Positions 32,063 to 43,964 are shown, numbered from the stretch's first letter. The stretch: DNA of 64,000 nt from Dactylonectria macrodidyma (GCA_020744425.1 JAGMUV010000005.1:1798001-1862000); one strand, 5' to 3'. Notes: generated from the sequence alone by a model not told the origin. A program made the numbers and translations.

Positions 32063-33884
32063 GCTGAGGTAGATTACGAAACTCTCCCGCGACTGAGATG
32101 ATTTATTTTAAGAAGCGAGAAATGTACGCCGCTAGGAATGCCGTGGATGAGATCTGTGGCATGATACACCAGAAAGCAAACAATGAACGATGGAGTTGGC
32201 ACACGGGGCCCCACGAGCGGCTCAAAAGTACACAGCCATTGTGCAACACGAAGACCCGGCTGGGAGACGGTCATCTCGAATCATTTGTGCGCTTTGATAT
32301 CTACTTACCTACCTTAGGCTCGGATTTTGCGCTACTGAAGCCTCGAATGCAATCCTACACTCTTACGCACTCTCATAATAAATATTCTGTCCAGCGATGC
32401 TTGCATGCCGACGTAACCCGATATATGCAAGTCACGCAGGTTGCCCCTTCTCAAGATGTCAAGTGATAAGGGCTTCTCAAAACGACAAGGACAGTTCGGT
32501 TCATCCTATAAGTTGATGTCTTGAATTACTTACATGTTGACTCTCTTCGCCCCCGGGTGGGGTGCAACGTCGAGGTACTACGAATTACCAAAGCGGGAGG
32601 TGGAAAACAGCGGCTTGAATAAGAAAAAACATACGATAAACTTGCTCAATTGCCAAGACGCCACACTAGAGTGTGGGATGGCAGACGACCCTTCTAGTGA
32701 TTTAGTGGCTTATTTCTTGACTTGGTGTGCTGTTGTTTTGAACTTGCTCACATCTGATGTGTTGAGGGCTTCGTAGAAGAGTAAGTGATGGTCATGTGAA
32801 CCGCAAGGCCAGACAGGATGTCTTTATCGAGGTAGCTTGGGACCAAGTCAAGGCGGATATGTCTTGGGCGCAGGAAATAATGAGAGATTTTCAACAGGAA
32901 ACACGAGCACTCCTGATCAAATTGCTTTGTGCTGGTGTGGTATGACAAGCTGACGGTGTGATGGAACCCTTCACGGAGGCTTGTTCCCAAACCCAGTCGT
33001 TCAACCGAAAGGGCAACGCACATTTAATAACGGGGAGAGATCACCAGGACCAGGTGGGTTTGCTCAATGAGGCTAATACTTGCGGGAGCCGACATCTCGA
33101 TCCGCCTTATCGGGTTGTGGCCTCGTCGCAACTAAAGGGAGGAAGCTTGTGTGCCAAGCTTCACCTAGACACTCCCGACAAAGCTACCAGCTGGCGGCGA
33201 AGGGATGGACCCAGGTAGCATTTTTCGAATAATTCCGAGATAATACAGAGTAAACCAGGCCAATCATTCATTCCTTTCAAGGTGGATCGACCGCGGGGGT
33301 TCGCTTTGGGGCACATGGGTTTAAATCAAGCAGCCGGGGTTCGAGCAGCTGGCAGCCCATACAAAACTTGCTCAAACCGACGCAGTTAGGCCATGTTGAC
33401 CACGACAACGGGCGTCTAACAGACTAACACTTCGCTGATTTGCGCCCATTAACACCACTGTCTCTCCACCGAGGTCCACGGTTCGTCTGCTGAGTGCAGG
33501 GATTTCGTTTGCTGTGAGCATGTAAGCGTCGCCCATGCGAGGCACTTGCCAACAGCTGCATTGAGGGTGTCCGGTGCCATGCGCGTGGGCAACAAGACCT
33601 GCAGCGGACCCTGCGATCCCTCAGGGTTCAAAAGCTCAAAGGGCCCGCCTCGACTTGTTTCTTTTCATACCTTGATAACAGCCGTGAAGCTTTTCGGGTT
33701 CCGTTCTTCAAGCCTAAGGTTATAAATACCTAAGGTACTCTGCCTGTGCATCACCTGTGCGCTGTTCCACCTTCACTTCGCCTCGACATCAACACACTAC
33801 TCAAGACAACCAACACATCCTCTCCGATCAACTCGCTACTCCAACACTTCCTCAAGAAAACATCATCCAGCTTCAACCGCCGAA
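32063..33884. other. Intergenic, no supported gene
   Basis: 1.8 kb ahead of the copper transporter. A plus frame at 32098-32466 has no domain signs. About 100 bp before the Ctr start the sequence is C/T/A-rich like a fungal 5' UTR. Confidence 0.5.
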
Positions 33885-34580
33885 ATGGATATGGATATGT
33901 CGACCACGGCCACTATGGCCATGACCGGCACCGCGACCATGGATATGGCATCCTCCACCTCTACTGCTGAGGCCATGGACATGGGCGGCGGCTGCAAGAT
34001 TTCTGTATGGCTTCCCCCAAGCTTCTACCCTTCTCGCCAGGAGTTGTTCAAGTACTGATTAGGTGCTTTTCTCTCGCAGATGCTTTGGAACTGGAACACG
34101 GTCGACTCGTGCTTCATCTCCAGCTCTTGGCACGTCACCTCCAAGGGCATGTTCGCCGGATCCTGCATCGGCGTCCTGCTCCTCGTCATGACGCTAGAGG
34201 CTCTCCGCCGCGCCGTCAAGGAATACGACAGCTACATCATCCGCCAGCACGCCGCCAAGTTCGCTGGGTCGCCCACCACGGTCAGCAACAATGGTCCCGG
34301 CTCCGAGAGCAGCAAGGCCATCGACGGAGTAGCCGCCTGCGCCGTGGGCATCCCCCCTTTCCGCCCCAACGTCTTCCAGCAAGCGATCCGAGCGCTTCTG
34401 CACATGATGCAGTTTGCGGTGGCTTACTTCGTCATGCTCCTCGCCATGTACTACAACGGATACATCATCATCTGCATCTTCCTCGGCTCGTACCTGGGAT
34501 CATTTGTCTTCCACTGGGAGACACTGGGCGGAAGCCAACAGACAAGTGCGACCAAGGAAGCCACCGTCTGCTGCGGCTAG
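33885..34580 (+). CDS. Ctr-family copper transporter
   Basis: Two exons (33885-34004, 34080-34580), 206 residues. The N-terminus is Met-rich with MDMDM, MAM and MDM clusters that bind Cu(I). Three transmembrane helices follow: one around MFAGSCIGVLLLVMTLEA, a second with the Ctr M-x3-M filter (FVMLLAMYYN), and a third with the GSYLG packing motif (G-x3-G). The TM1-TM2 loop and the TM1 approach (MLWNWNTVDSCFISSSWHVT) also match. The chain ends in a Cys pair (VCCG), like the C-terminal metal-handling cysteines of Ctr proteins. The protein works as a trimer and takes up Cu(I) at the plasma membrane or releases it from the vacuole. The start is the first of several closely spaced Met codons. Confidence 0.95.
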
Positions 34581-35419
34581 ATGGAAACGACCCTGAACCT
34601 TCTTTGCCATAGTGGTCGAGCTGGAGTGATGACAGTCCTTGCGTCACATCTCTTTGGCAGCTGAGGTGGGTGACAGATAGGAGGCAAATATAGGGTTTTT
34701 CGACTAGTTCATCATTGTCATACCCAAAGCGCTGGCTATCCTCTGGAGGCAGCAAGTGTAGCACGGGTTGGATTTGGTCGAAGTTGGAGCCGCATAGAGG
34801 CACACTCCCAGGTGACTGGTCTAGCTGTTGCAACTAATGACCTAGCACTCTGTGTTGCGCCAGAGCCTCTTCAGTGGAACTACCCCATTAGCAATAATTG
34901 ATACCCTCGTCCAAATTTTCATGTCTAGCCGTGCTGCTTGTTGAATGGACAACGTGAGAATTAAACGCGCCAGGCATTTTGATAGGATGAAGGAGCTGTA
35001 TGCAGTGAGGCTCGGTAATCATGGATCGCTTCTAGCGTAAGGACGAGTTTAAAAGATCGTAGTAACCGGGTTGAGGTCCTTGTTGCGAAAGTGGAGGAGG
35101 GATGGTAAGGAGCGACCACTACGATTGGGTGGATCAACGGTACCTGAAGCGAAGACCAGGCTGCGGCTGCCACTGCGGGCTGACAAATGAACCATAATGT
35201 ACCTAGAACCACGGAATCTCTTGGCCCGTGGTGAGCTTGTCGATCCTCAAACATGGGGTCGGTCGCTGCTTCATCCCACTTTCTACCGCGTTTCAATCTG
35301 TGACCTAGGCTTGATACCACGGCAATTCGTCAGTCCAGCTGACTGCGGGACGACAGCATCTCGATCTACTGTCCCACGACATCCTCATCCAGAACCTGAC
35401 CAAAGGGCGCGAGCCCGCC
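34581..35419. other. Intergenic, no gene seen
   Basis: 839 bp between the copper transporter and the Zn2Cys6 regulator. Frames on the minus strand here show no domain. Confidence 0.5.
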
Positions 35420-37285
35420 ATGTTCCGCCACCTTATGTCCGCCAAGGTGCGGTCCAACGCTGGCTGTTGGACGTGTCGTCTGCGGCGCAAGAAATGCGAC
35501 GAGAAGCGCCCCATCTGCGAAGGCTGCAGCGTCCTCGAGATCACTTGCCACAACGACGAGACCAAGCCGGACTGGATGGATGGCGGGCCGAAGCAGAAAG
35601 CCATGGCCGAGCGCATCAAGGCCCAGGTTAAGAAGCAGGCCTCGCAGCGTCGCGACCGCAAGTACATGGACATGCTCGAGTCCGGCACCCGCAACGTCAC
35701 CCTCGAGGGCCAGGGCGAGGAGAACGCGATGGATCTCAGGAACGATCCCAAAGGCCCCGGCCACGAGTACGCCGAAGCCTCCGTCGCCCACTCTGATACC
35801 GATCCGCCGTCAAGCCATGACACGGGCTCGACGCCCGCCTCGAGCAACACCAGCGGCTGCTCCCCCCCCGAGGCTCCGTGGCATAACCAGTTCCTCGCCC
35901 GTCCCGAGGAGACAGCACACGCGGTCGATGTCAACACCGAAGTACACTTCATCATGATCTATCTCGACTACGTCTTCCCCCATCTCTTCCCCTTCTATCG
36001 CCCCCCGATGCTAGCTGGCGGCCGCGGCTGGGTTCTCGATGTCCTGCAGAGCAACAAGTCTGTGTGGCATACGGCCATCTCGCTCGCCTCATATTTCTTT
36101 AGCATCGTGCTGGCCAACGGCAACAAGGATCACGAGGAATGTACCAATCGCATGGTGCATCAGTTGCAGGTCCAGCTCGAGATGGGCTTGCGCGAGCTTC
36201 AGAGAGAGATGAGTGCCATTAACACAGCCGGTTGCCGCGCCGGGCCCAAGGAGAGGCTACTGGTCCTCCAGGGGATCCTTCAAATGCTCATCTTTGAAGT
36301 CTCAACTAGCAACACGGAACACTGGCGGATGCACCTCGATGCCGCCATCGCCATGTTCCTGCAAATCATCCCCACCCCCGAGGTGTGGACGGAGGTGTTG
36401 GTGAGTCTCTACAGCTTGAAATGGCCGCCGCCTGAGATGGGCGTCAGTCGGCCGTTTAGCACCAGCCAAGCCGCCCTTCGCTTCTTCACGGCAAATATAA
36501 TCTACATCGATGTCATGGCCAGCATCACCCTCGAGCAGGCACCGCGATTGCAAGCGTACCAGGCTCCCGTTATCCCTGGATGCAGATTGGCAAAAGAAAA
36601 GCTCAACGTCCAATCTGCAGGGCCCCTATTTATGGAGGACTTTACTGGGCTGCAAAACTGGGTGGTCCAAATTATTGGTGACATTGCCGCGCTGGATGCT
36701 TGGAAGAAGGACCAGAAGCGAGCTGGGTCCCTGTCCACGACTGAGCTAGTCCAGCGCGGCAAGATAATGGACGACGCAATCAAGGCAGGTCTCGAAGCCA
36801 TGGAGAATGAGTTCATGGCAAGGGTACCTCCCAATAACCCCGTCTACGCCATCCTCGCAAACACCGTGCCTCCATCGCAGCCCGGCATCACGGACCAGTC
36901 TCCGCCACTGCTCATCAACAACGTAATCTGGCTTCAAGCTGCAATGACGTACCTTTATGTAGTCATCTCAGGCTGGCAACCTTCATGCCCTGAGATCCGA
37001 AACTCAGTTTCTCGAATGACGACACTCCTGAATGAACTCCCGCAAGATACCGGCTTGAGGACTCTGGCATGGCCGTTCTGCATTGCTGGCTGCCTCTCTC
37101 CGCCCGAAGATGAGTGCACGTACCGTGCCATGGTTCTGCGGATGGGATCGGTCAGTGTATTCGGCACGGTCAAGGCGGCAATGGAAATCATGGAAGCCGT
37201 TTGGGCTCAAAGGAACAATATTGACGAGAGCTGGGATGTGGGCAAGTGCATGAAGATTTTGGGACACGGAGTTTTACTGATTTGA
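35420..37285 (+). CDS. Zn2Cys6 fungal-type transcription factor
   Basis: One open exon of 621 codons. Residues 12-44 hold the binuclear zinc cluster with the spacing C-x2-C-x6-C-x6-C-x2-C-x6-C (first part NAGCWTCRLRRKKCDEK). A basic linker, then a low-complexity Ser/Thr/Pro stretch (about 110-165), and a long helical region follow, resembling the fungal-specific TF domain PF11951. Such proteins bind CGG-type triplets in promoters and control metabolic genes. The neighbour upstream is the copper transporter on the same strand, but nothing in the sequence shows that it is a target. The start at 35420 is favoured because the zinc cluster begins soon after; a second ATG lies five codons on. Confidence 0.93.
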   Translation: MFRHLMSAKVRSNAGCWTCRLRRKKCDEKRPICEGCSVLEITCHNDETKPDWMDGGPKQKAMAERIKAQVKKQASQRRDRKYMDMLESGTRNVTLEGQGEENAMDLRNDPKGPGHEYAEASVAHSDTDPPSSHDTGSTPASSNTSGCSPPEAPWHNQFLARPEETAHAVDVNTEVHFIMIYLDYVFPHLFPFYRPPMLAGGRGWVLDVLQSNKSVWHTAISLASYFFSIVLANGNKDHEECTNRMVHQLQVQLEMGLRELQREMSAINTAGCRAGPKERLLVLQGILQMLIFEVSTSNTEHWRMHLDAAIAMFLQIIPTPEVWTEVLVSLYSLKWPPPEMGVSRPFSTSQAALRFFTANIIYIDVMASITLEQAPRLQAYQAPVIPGCRLAKEKLNVQSAGPLFMEDFTGLQNWVVQIIGDIAALDAWKKDQKRAGSLSTTELVQRGKIMDDAIKAGLEAMENEFMARVPPNNPVYAILANTVPPSQPGITDQSPPLLINNVIWLQAAMTYLYVVISGWQPSCPEIRNSVSRMTTLLNELPQDTGLRTLAWPFCIAGCLSPPEDECTYRAMVLRMGSVSVFGTVKAAMEIMEAVWAQRNNIDESWDVGKCMKILGHGVLLI

Positions 37286-37661
37286 TACCCTGGGAACGCC
37301 TGCAACCCCCGCTATAACGAGCGGACCATTGGGTTTGGTTGATGACGAGAAACATCTAATTTGGGTGTGGTTATGAGACACGGTTTACTGGATGATGATA
37401 TTAACCTGAACGCTGTAGCGTATCGAAGAAATGACGAGAGCTATTGGCTAGCGACTTGGAAACTGTCATCTTGTATGAATGATTGGACATTTATAGCCAA
37501 AACTCCTTGTTTTTTTTATTGTTTTTCTGAATTATGAAAACCAATCTAACCAGTAGACATTACCTTTGGTTATGGAAACCAAATCGAGACCCAGACGAAA
37601 CCCAAGCACATCCCCAAGATTTATTACTTTCCTCCAGCAGACCAGGCTGCCCAACCTTTTG
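37286..37661. other. Convergent 3' flanks
   Basis: 376 bp between the stops of the Zn2Cys6 gene and the leftward small gene. It has T-rich runs of terminator type and no gene. Confidence 0.5.
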
Positions 37662-38003
37662 TCAGGTCGCTTTGCGCGAAGCTGCTCCGCCAAACAAGGT
37701 CTGCCTCTTTTCTAGAATATCGAGATCCCACCACCCTTCGATGGCTTGCATAATGGTCCTCCGCTTGGACCTGACCCTCTCCATGAGCGGACTCCGCGGC
37801 CCGTCCGAGAAGGACGGAGAAGGCGGAATGAGAAGGTGCTGAGGGATGACCGGCAGAGGCGGTATCTCTTCAACCGGCTTCGGCGTCTCCCTCACGCGGA
37901 CATTCTTCACGCGGATAGGCGCCGTGGGGGGCGGGGGGAACCACGGCTGGCGCGCACTATCAGAGTCGGAGTCGCTGTCGAAACGCTTCTCCCGCTGCGC
38001 CAT
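37662..38003 (-). CDS. Small unknown Ser/Pro-rich protein
   Basis: A single open frame of 113 residues from the ATG at 38003. It starts MAQREKRFDSDSDSDSA, then a Pro-rich middle (PWFPPPPTAPIR, PPLPVIPQHLLIPPSPS), then a basic, helix-like end (RSKRRTIMQAIEGWWDLDILEKRQTL). The last part looks conserved because it is structured and follows a disordered lead, but I know no family for it. The frame has codon use like a true gene. It begins 90 bp downstream of the stop of the MARVEL-type gene, on the same strand. It may be a separate gene, or lie in the long 3' UTR of that mRNA. Confidence 0.5.
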   Translation of the reverse strand: MAQREKRFDSDSDSDSARQPWFPPPPTAPIRVKNVRVRETPKPVEEIPPLPVIPQHLLIPPSPSFSDGPRSPLMERVRSKRRTIMQAIEGWWDLDILEKRQTLFGGAASRKAT

Positions 38004-38093
38004 CGCCGTGGTCCCGAGACTTCGGCTCCGGGTCCGGGTCACCACTGACCCAGGGCCGGCGATGGGCCCCGCCTCGATCCCACGGCCGCACCT

Positions 38094-38784
38094 TCAGTTC
38101 TCAATGTCCTTGGGGGCGGCGGAGGCGCCCTTGGTGCGCTTCCACAGGCACAGCGAAGTGACGGCGGAGAAGGCGAACAGCACGCACAGGGCGATGCTGA
38201 GGCCCCAGATGGCCTTGATCTGGTAGCACGAGGCTTTGTCGGCGTCGACCCACTGGAACGTGTTGCTGCGGGAGTGGTAGACGTTGTGGAACAGCGAGTT
38301 GATGAAGTTGGCCGTGTTGCCGTTGGAGGGGAACGACGGGCACGACAGGTAGCTGACGGGCTTGCCGACCACGCATGCGACGACGATGCAGGCGATGAGG
38401 ATCATGGCATCGGCGCCGGTGGCGATGAGGAGAGGGAGCATGAAGTCCCAGTAAAGGATGTAGCTGATGACGATGTAAAGAGTGGCGATGCAGGACTGCA
38501 AGACGGTGTTAGTGGAACGGGTTTCTTGTGCTGAAGATGCCAGTCATGACAGACACCCTTGAAAAGGAATTGAGTCTTATCAAGAGAACAAATAAAGGCA
38601 ACGGAATCAAACTCACCACAACCAGTGTGCCGATGAGAGTCGAAGGAGCGGCATAGTCAGCCATGACCATCTCAGAGATGAAGTTGGAGGTCAAGCCGAT
38701 GATGGTGATCAAGGCGATGACCTGCATGGCTCGCATGGCGGTCCAGGTCATGCCCAGGGCGCCGAGAGCGGGAGGAGAATGCAT
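38094..38784 (-). CDS. MARVEL-like four-helix membrane protein
   Basis: Two exons (38617-38784 and 38094-38495), 189 residues; the 121-nt intron starts GTGAGT and ends TTGCAG, in phase 0. Four hydrophobic segments are visible: AMQVIALITIIGLTSNFI, STLIGTLVVSCIATLYIVISYILYW, GADAMILIACIVVACVVG, and GLSIALCVLFAFSAVTSLCLW. The loop between helices 3 and 4 is longer, with two cysteines (YLSCPSFP and ASCYQI). The layout fits fungal MARVEL proteins, which sit in the plasma membrane or eisosome-like domains. The tail is charged and short. The function is not known. Confidence 0.8.
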
Positions 38785-40562
38785 CTTGAGAGACTGAGGA
38801 GTGACGAGGCAAAGGCGAGGGCGCGACGAGCTGGCGGTGCGCAACGGAAGGCGGCTGGAGTAGAAGGGGACGGATGGGGCCGGGGAGGAAATTTTGTCAA
38901 TGGTTAGGCCCGCCTAAGAAAAAGGCGAGAAGGATTGTTGGCTTTCGTGGCTAAACAAGAAGAGAGTTGGGAGAAAAGGCGAGGTTGTGTTAAGTTTGAT
39001 GCTGTGAAGCTGGAAATGTTGACAGTTTTTGCGAGAGAAATGCGACCAGAACCCAGATACGGAGAGACGGGACAAAGGAAACAAGGAAATAAAGGAAAAG
39101 GAAAAAGGAAAAAGAGATAGGAAAAGATGAGATAGTTTGTATTGTGAGTAGCTTGCTGAAGAAGAAGAGGAGAAGAGGACGGAGGGACTGGCGGTCCATC
39201 TTTATACAGCATCTCGGACGAGCCAAGAAAGACTGCAAAGGACTTCCTCGAACCACATGTAAGCTGCAAACCACACAACACGGCCAGAACTAACGCGGCC
39301 TGTATGTTTTCCAGCTCCAGCAGCCGCCCACATCGACCGGTAATCCATGGAATGGCTCCACCGGCCCTGGCGACCAGCCGCGCCTTGTTTCACCGTGAAG
39401 CCATCCCGACGGGTCATATCGCGCCTCTCATCGGGACCTTTCCCCTGCAACAAATATCTTGGAGACCAAAGCAAGCGCGTGTGGAAAAGGCGGGCGGCCA
39501 ATGGGGACGCCAGCCGGACGGGGGTCTATTTCCTGTTGCCGCAGGCCGGATCCCGGATGGACGCTGTTATTGGCGCGGGCCTTAAGCGCAGGGATGATAT
39601 TGGACCCATGCAAAGAAAGCGACAAGGGCCCAATTTCATGGGGTTTGAAATAGCCGCGCAGATGGAGACGCCTAGACGGACGCTTTGCAATTGGATTTCA
39701 ACGCCAAAAAAAAAGGGCAGCCGGGGGTTGGACGATCGGCTAGCTGCCTGGGCCCCTGGCGATTGGACCAGAGAGCTTCGTGGCGATGGATGGCGGTGGT
39801 TCGGTTCAAGATTGCGGCCGGGGGGGTTGGTTTGAGGACCGGCCGCAGATTGGGCGAGATTGAAGGTGAGCCATACTCCCTTGTCCGACTCTGCGTTACT
39901 ACTACGTAGTACTCTCCTTGTTTCTTTGTTTGGACATCTCAATGGCGGGTGTTCTGATGGTCCCTCACCTGAATGCGAGCACGAACGCAGCCAACCCGGT
40001 GGACTGGATCCTGGATCGCTCCATTATGCGCGCCTCTGCGTCCAGGCTTATGCATCCTCCAGACGCGTTGCGGTCCTGATTCTGGTCTCTGCGTCGCCAG
40101 GATCTGAACTGCCGGCATCTGGGATCTGGAAAGCAAGGTTCTTGCTAGGCTACTAGACCACACACATCAGCCATGGCTTGTTTGACCATGACCTGCATTT
40201 CGTTGAGAAGGCGTCCTTGAACTTGGATGGCTTGCTATGTTTAGAGAACCGAACGCCAAACCCTGGTTGGATCCTTGGAATGAGTCGGCGGCGCTGCATC
40301 TAGTTACGATATCAAACACGACACACCACACAACAACAGGACTGGCATGACATGTCAGTTCATTTTTTTTTGCGCCAGACGCCTATCTAGGATCGTATTA
40401 TCAAAACAATATGCTTGTTGGCCCCTTGCTTTGTTATCCATACATTCTCAGGGCCGTTATGGGACCCGCTGGGACATGTTTCTCGCGGTTACGTTGAATT
40501 AGGCTGTCCCAGTCTCAGGTCCAGCCGGTGGCCTGTCATATTGGACACGCACACTCGTTTAC
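38785..40562. other. Intergenic with a tRNA-like sequence, no gene
   Basis: 1.78 kb between the MARVEL gene promoter and the 3' end of the epsin gene. A tRNA-like but degenerate stretch lies at about 40090-40165 on the minus strand. Frames such as 39347-39835 have no domain signs. Confidence 0.5.
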
Positions 40563-42352
40563 TTAGCCAAGCAGATCGTCCATGGCAGATCCGCCTGTCT
40601 TGGGAGCAGTTTGCTGCGAAGAGCCGCCAGCGGGGGCTCCCCAAATGCCGGCAGTGCTCTTTTCCTTGGCCAACTGGCCCATCGTGGGACCCGCGGTAGG
40701 CGTGCTGGACTTCTTTATGCCCGAGCTGGCTTTGCCCCACAGAGCTCCAAAGGCATCGCCGCCAGCAGCAGGAGCAGGCTTGGCTGCCGAGCTTGTGACG
40801 GGCTTCATGTTGCCCATGGTCATCGGGACGTTGGAGGTTGTACTAGAAGATCCTGGGAGACCGGCAACCTGAGGAGTGATGGGCTGTGCCTGAACGGTAC
40901 CAAAGTAGTTGGGCCCAGAGGCCTGGAAGGCAGCTGGCTTGACCGGTTGGGCGGCTGGCGCAGCAAACGCCGAGTAGTTGACTCCTGGTGTACCTGACGT
41001 GCTAGGAGCAGGCGAGATGGACGACATGCTCACCATCTGACTGATGTCGGCCTGCTGGGGGCCGGATCGCGGTTGAGGAGCAGCGAACTGAGCCGTTGAA
41101 GAGACTGACGACGTCATGGCAGGAATGGCAGTCTGTCCAAAAGCGTTCGAGGATGTCGCGGGGGTGGCCTCTTGGAAGTCATCAAACTCATCGTCGTCAT
41201 CGTTGTTGGCGGCAGCTGGGGCAGAGCTGCTGCTCGGCGCCAGGGCAGCAAATCCGGACGACGAAGCAACGGGCGCCGCCGACGAGGATGATTGCACGGG
41301 ATCGTCAAAGGAGAACAGGTCAACCTCGGGCTCCTTCTTCTTGGGAAGCTCTGCCGTTGTTTTCTTGACACCGGCTCGCTCGGGTCGCTTTGAGGCTCTT
41401 GCTGCACTCGGGGCTGGCCTCTCACCCTCATCGAACTCGTCGTATTCCTCGAATCGTTCAGCTCGGCTACCAGCAGAGTCTTGCCAATCGTTCGTTTGGC
41501 CTCCGAAGCCACCACCATCGCCGTAGACGCCTCCTGAGTAGGCGCCATAACCACCGCCGCCGCCGCCGCCGCCTGCATCGGCGCTTTCGCTGCCGAACCC
41601 TCCATATCGGCTGGAGCTTCCGCCGCTGGAGAAGCCGCCTCCAAATGTCGCACCACCTTCAACACCTGTGTACTTGTTCTTGCTCGCTCGCGCCTTCTTT
41701 CGCTCGGCCCGGATGCGCTCGACATCGCCGAGAAGCTCAGCAAGCTCCTTGGCTCGGTTTCGCACGTTGATGCCCTGGTCCTTGCCATTGGCGTCGATGA
41801 AGTGGAACTGGCGGAGCATTTTGAGGAGGGTGATATGTCCCCTGGCATCATCGATGACACGCTCGGAGCCATGCTTGATGAGGAACTCGAGTAGTTGGAG
41901 CGCCTTGTAGATCTGGCGCCACTCTTCGGCGGCCTTTTCTGTGAAACGGCGGTAGATCATGGGCATGATCTCATTGAGGGTTTGGCTGGTCGTTAGTCAG
42001 CAGATGGGCGTAAACATGCGCGAGGCTTTCGGGGTGGGCGGCGTACTAGTTGAAGGTGCCGTTCGCAATCTCCTGCATTAAAGTCGAGGATGCTCCCCAA
42101 GGCTCGTTGTTCGTGGCCTCTCGCACCTGCAGACAGTCAGTCTCCGGCTCCGGTTCGCTCACCATCCATAGACAGGTAAACGAACCTTGGACTCCATCTC
42201 TGTAAAGTTCATGACCGCTAGGCATTTCTGTTAGTCTTAAGGCGCAACGGACAGGATTGCTCAGGTGTACCATTTTGGGCCTTCCGGAACCCGGCCTTGA
42301 TGTCATACAAGGACAGGTTCGAGACAGTGGACTTTAAATCGTTCAGATCCAT
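40563..42352 (-). CDS. ENT3: ENTH-domain epsin, Ent3-type clathrin adaptor
   Basis: Four exons (42271-42352, 42186-42217, 42047-42126, 40563-41985), 538 residues. Residues 1-160 are an ENTH domain: MESKVREATNNEPWG, MPMIYRRF, and WRQIYKALQLLEFLIKHGSE. Basic residues near the N-terminus would bind phosphoinositides. The rest is low complexity: a Gly-rich part with an uninterrupted nine-Gly run, then DDDDEFDDFQ, and Ser/Ala/Pro-rich stretches; short acidic-phenylalanine motifs (DLFSFDDP, EFDDFQ) could bind adaptor ears. It ends AMDDLLG, a clathrin-box-like LL motif. This matches Ent3, which works with clathrin and Gga/AP-1 in trans-Golgi to endosome traffic. I prefer Ent3 over Ent1/2 because no UIM motifs are seen. 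Confidence 0.92.
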
Positions 42353-42573
42353 GGCAGCGGGAGATCCAGTAGGCTAGACACCGTGAAGATAGTGAGAAGA
42401 CGGGCAGACAGGAGCGCGCGGCAAGACTTGGTGTTGTGCTGCCAGCTTGTGTGATATTTCGATGAGATAATGTGAAGTTGCCCCTTTGCGCCAAGGCTAT
42501 CCTGAACACGGACACCTGGACTTTCCGGCCTCAACTGACGCGAGCCCAATGCCAACGTGGATAAGTGGTTATG

Positions 42574-42583
42574 GTCACGTGAC
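42574..42583. promoter_or_regulatory. GTCACGTGAC palindrome upstream of the epsin gene
   Basis: A perfect 10-bp palindrome around the CACGTG E-box, about 222 bp upstream of the epsin start codon. The sequence fits the site class of bHLH factors such as Cbf1. Confidence 0.5.
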
Positions 42584-43956
42584 TACCCACCAGAACCTTG
42601 ACAAGGTGCAAAGTTACAGGGCCGGTGTCAGAGCAATACTGGGGTTGCGCAACAAAAGGTCCATTTTAGAAGGTAAGGACGATTTCTGTCTCTGTGTGAT
42701 GCTTGCATTGGCATTCTTCCCTTTTGGATGAATGACAAACATACTTTACATACTGAGTAACATCGACCTTGAATCATCTGGTAGCCAAAGTGGGAGCCAG
42801 TTTAGCTCGCCAGAAGAGCCAATTGTCGTCGCACTTGCTGTGCAGGCCAGCCCCTCACCGTACCGATCTGTACCTGAGACTTCAGGCCTGAACACTGTAG
42901 CTGTTCTCGTCGAGGTATATCGGCCAGCTAAGCTGGCCCAAAACTTTTTCCCTTCCCTCGAGACCAGTCCAAAAGCCCATCAACGACACGTGCATCTGGG
43001 CCAAATTCCCTGTGTAAAATCTCGTCTATTTATCTTCTCCCATTGTACTTTGATTCTTTAGTGTGCTATTTCACCACAAGGTACGTTTGATCTGGTTCTT
43101 ACCGCATTGCCACCTTACCCGTCACACCGATGTTGCAAGTGGCTCAGCTCGAGGGGGGCGAGAGGCCACACGCAGAGGGATTCCCAAAGGCAAACAATGC
43201 AATGGCAAGCGATGGGCTCCAGTTCCGAACAGTGCCAATTAGCACCAATTGGTTTCTATGGAAAAGTCGCTCATTCCAAATCCGGGCAACGCCGGCATTG
43301 GCCCGTCTATGCCTCTCCATTCATCCATCCATTCATCTATCCAGCCGTGGTTTTGGTCCTTGGTCCTTGTCCAGCAAACCCGGCCAGGTTTGCGGAGTTG
43401 CCAACAGTTGCCAACCAGCACCAGGCTCCCGCCACCGCGAGTCCATGGCCACCCACGGAGCCGTGGACTGGATGAGAAGTGATGGAGGGGCCGGATGTGA
43501 TGATGGGAACCCACTGCGCAGCCCATGTCCCCAGATCCCTCCAATGGGCACTGGTCCTGAGGCAAAGCCTGCAGCAACTTTGCGGCATCGGGCCACTCGA
43601 CACCCTTGGGACTCGGGAGCAGTCGACTCGTGTCCCCAGGTGGACGTGTGCATGGCCCGGCAACCACTACACCACCACCACAACCCAATGAGCCACCATT
43701 GAAGCTGTGGATGAGGGAGCATTGACGTGCAGAAGGGGCTCGTGGTATCTTGCGGATGCCTTGCTTCGACCCATCGGCACCGGCGGCTAACGGCGATGGC
43801 GGCGAGGGAGTAACACTGCTTTGCAGCTTCCTTCAGCTGGCATGAGCCGGCAGAAGCTTGCAAGCTCTCGCATCGACCCCACACAGCCACGGTGACCTCA
43901 TGCGAAGAGCAGCGGGCAAACCTGAAAGCTCTATGCCAGCCTCCATCGGCTCACCT

Positions 43957-43964
43957 CACGTGAC
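43957..43964. promoter_or_regulatory. CACGTGAC box upstream of the cyclophilin gene
   Basis: E-box with the AC extension, 96 bp upstream of the first start codon. The same 8-mer occurs upstream of the epsin and RPN11 genes. Confidence 0.5.

Noticed and set aside
32098..32466. 122-codon plus frame downstream of the second MGCC gene
   Set aside because: No domain, no typical codon bias, and no intron evidence; left uncalled.
33330..33370. GGGGTTCGAGC motif like a tRNA B box
   Set aside because: No A box at the proper distance and no cloverleaf pairing.
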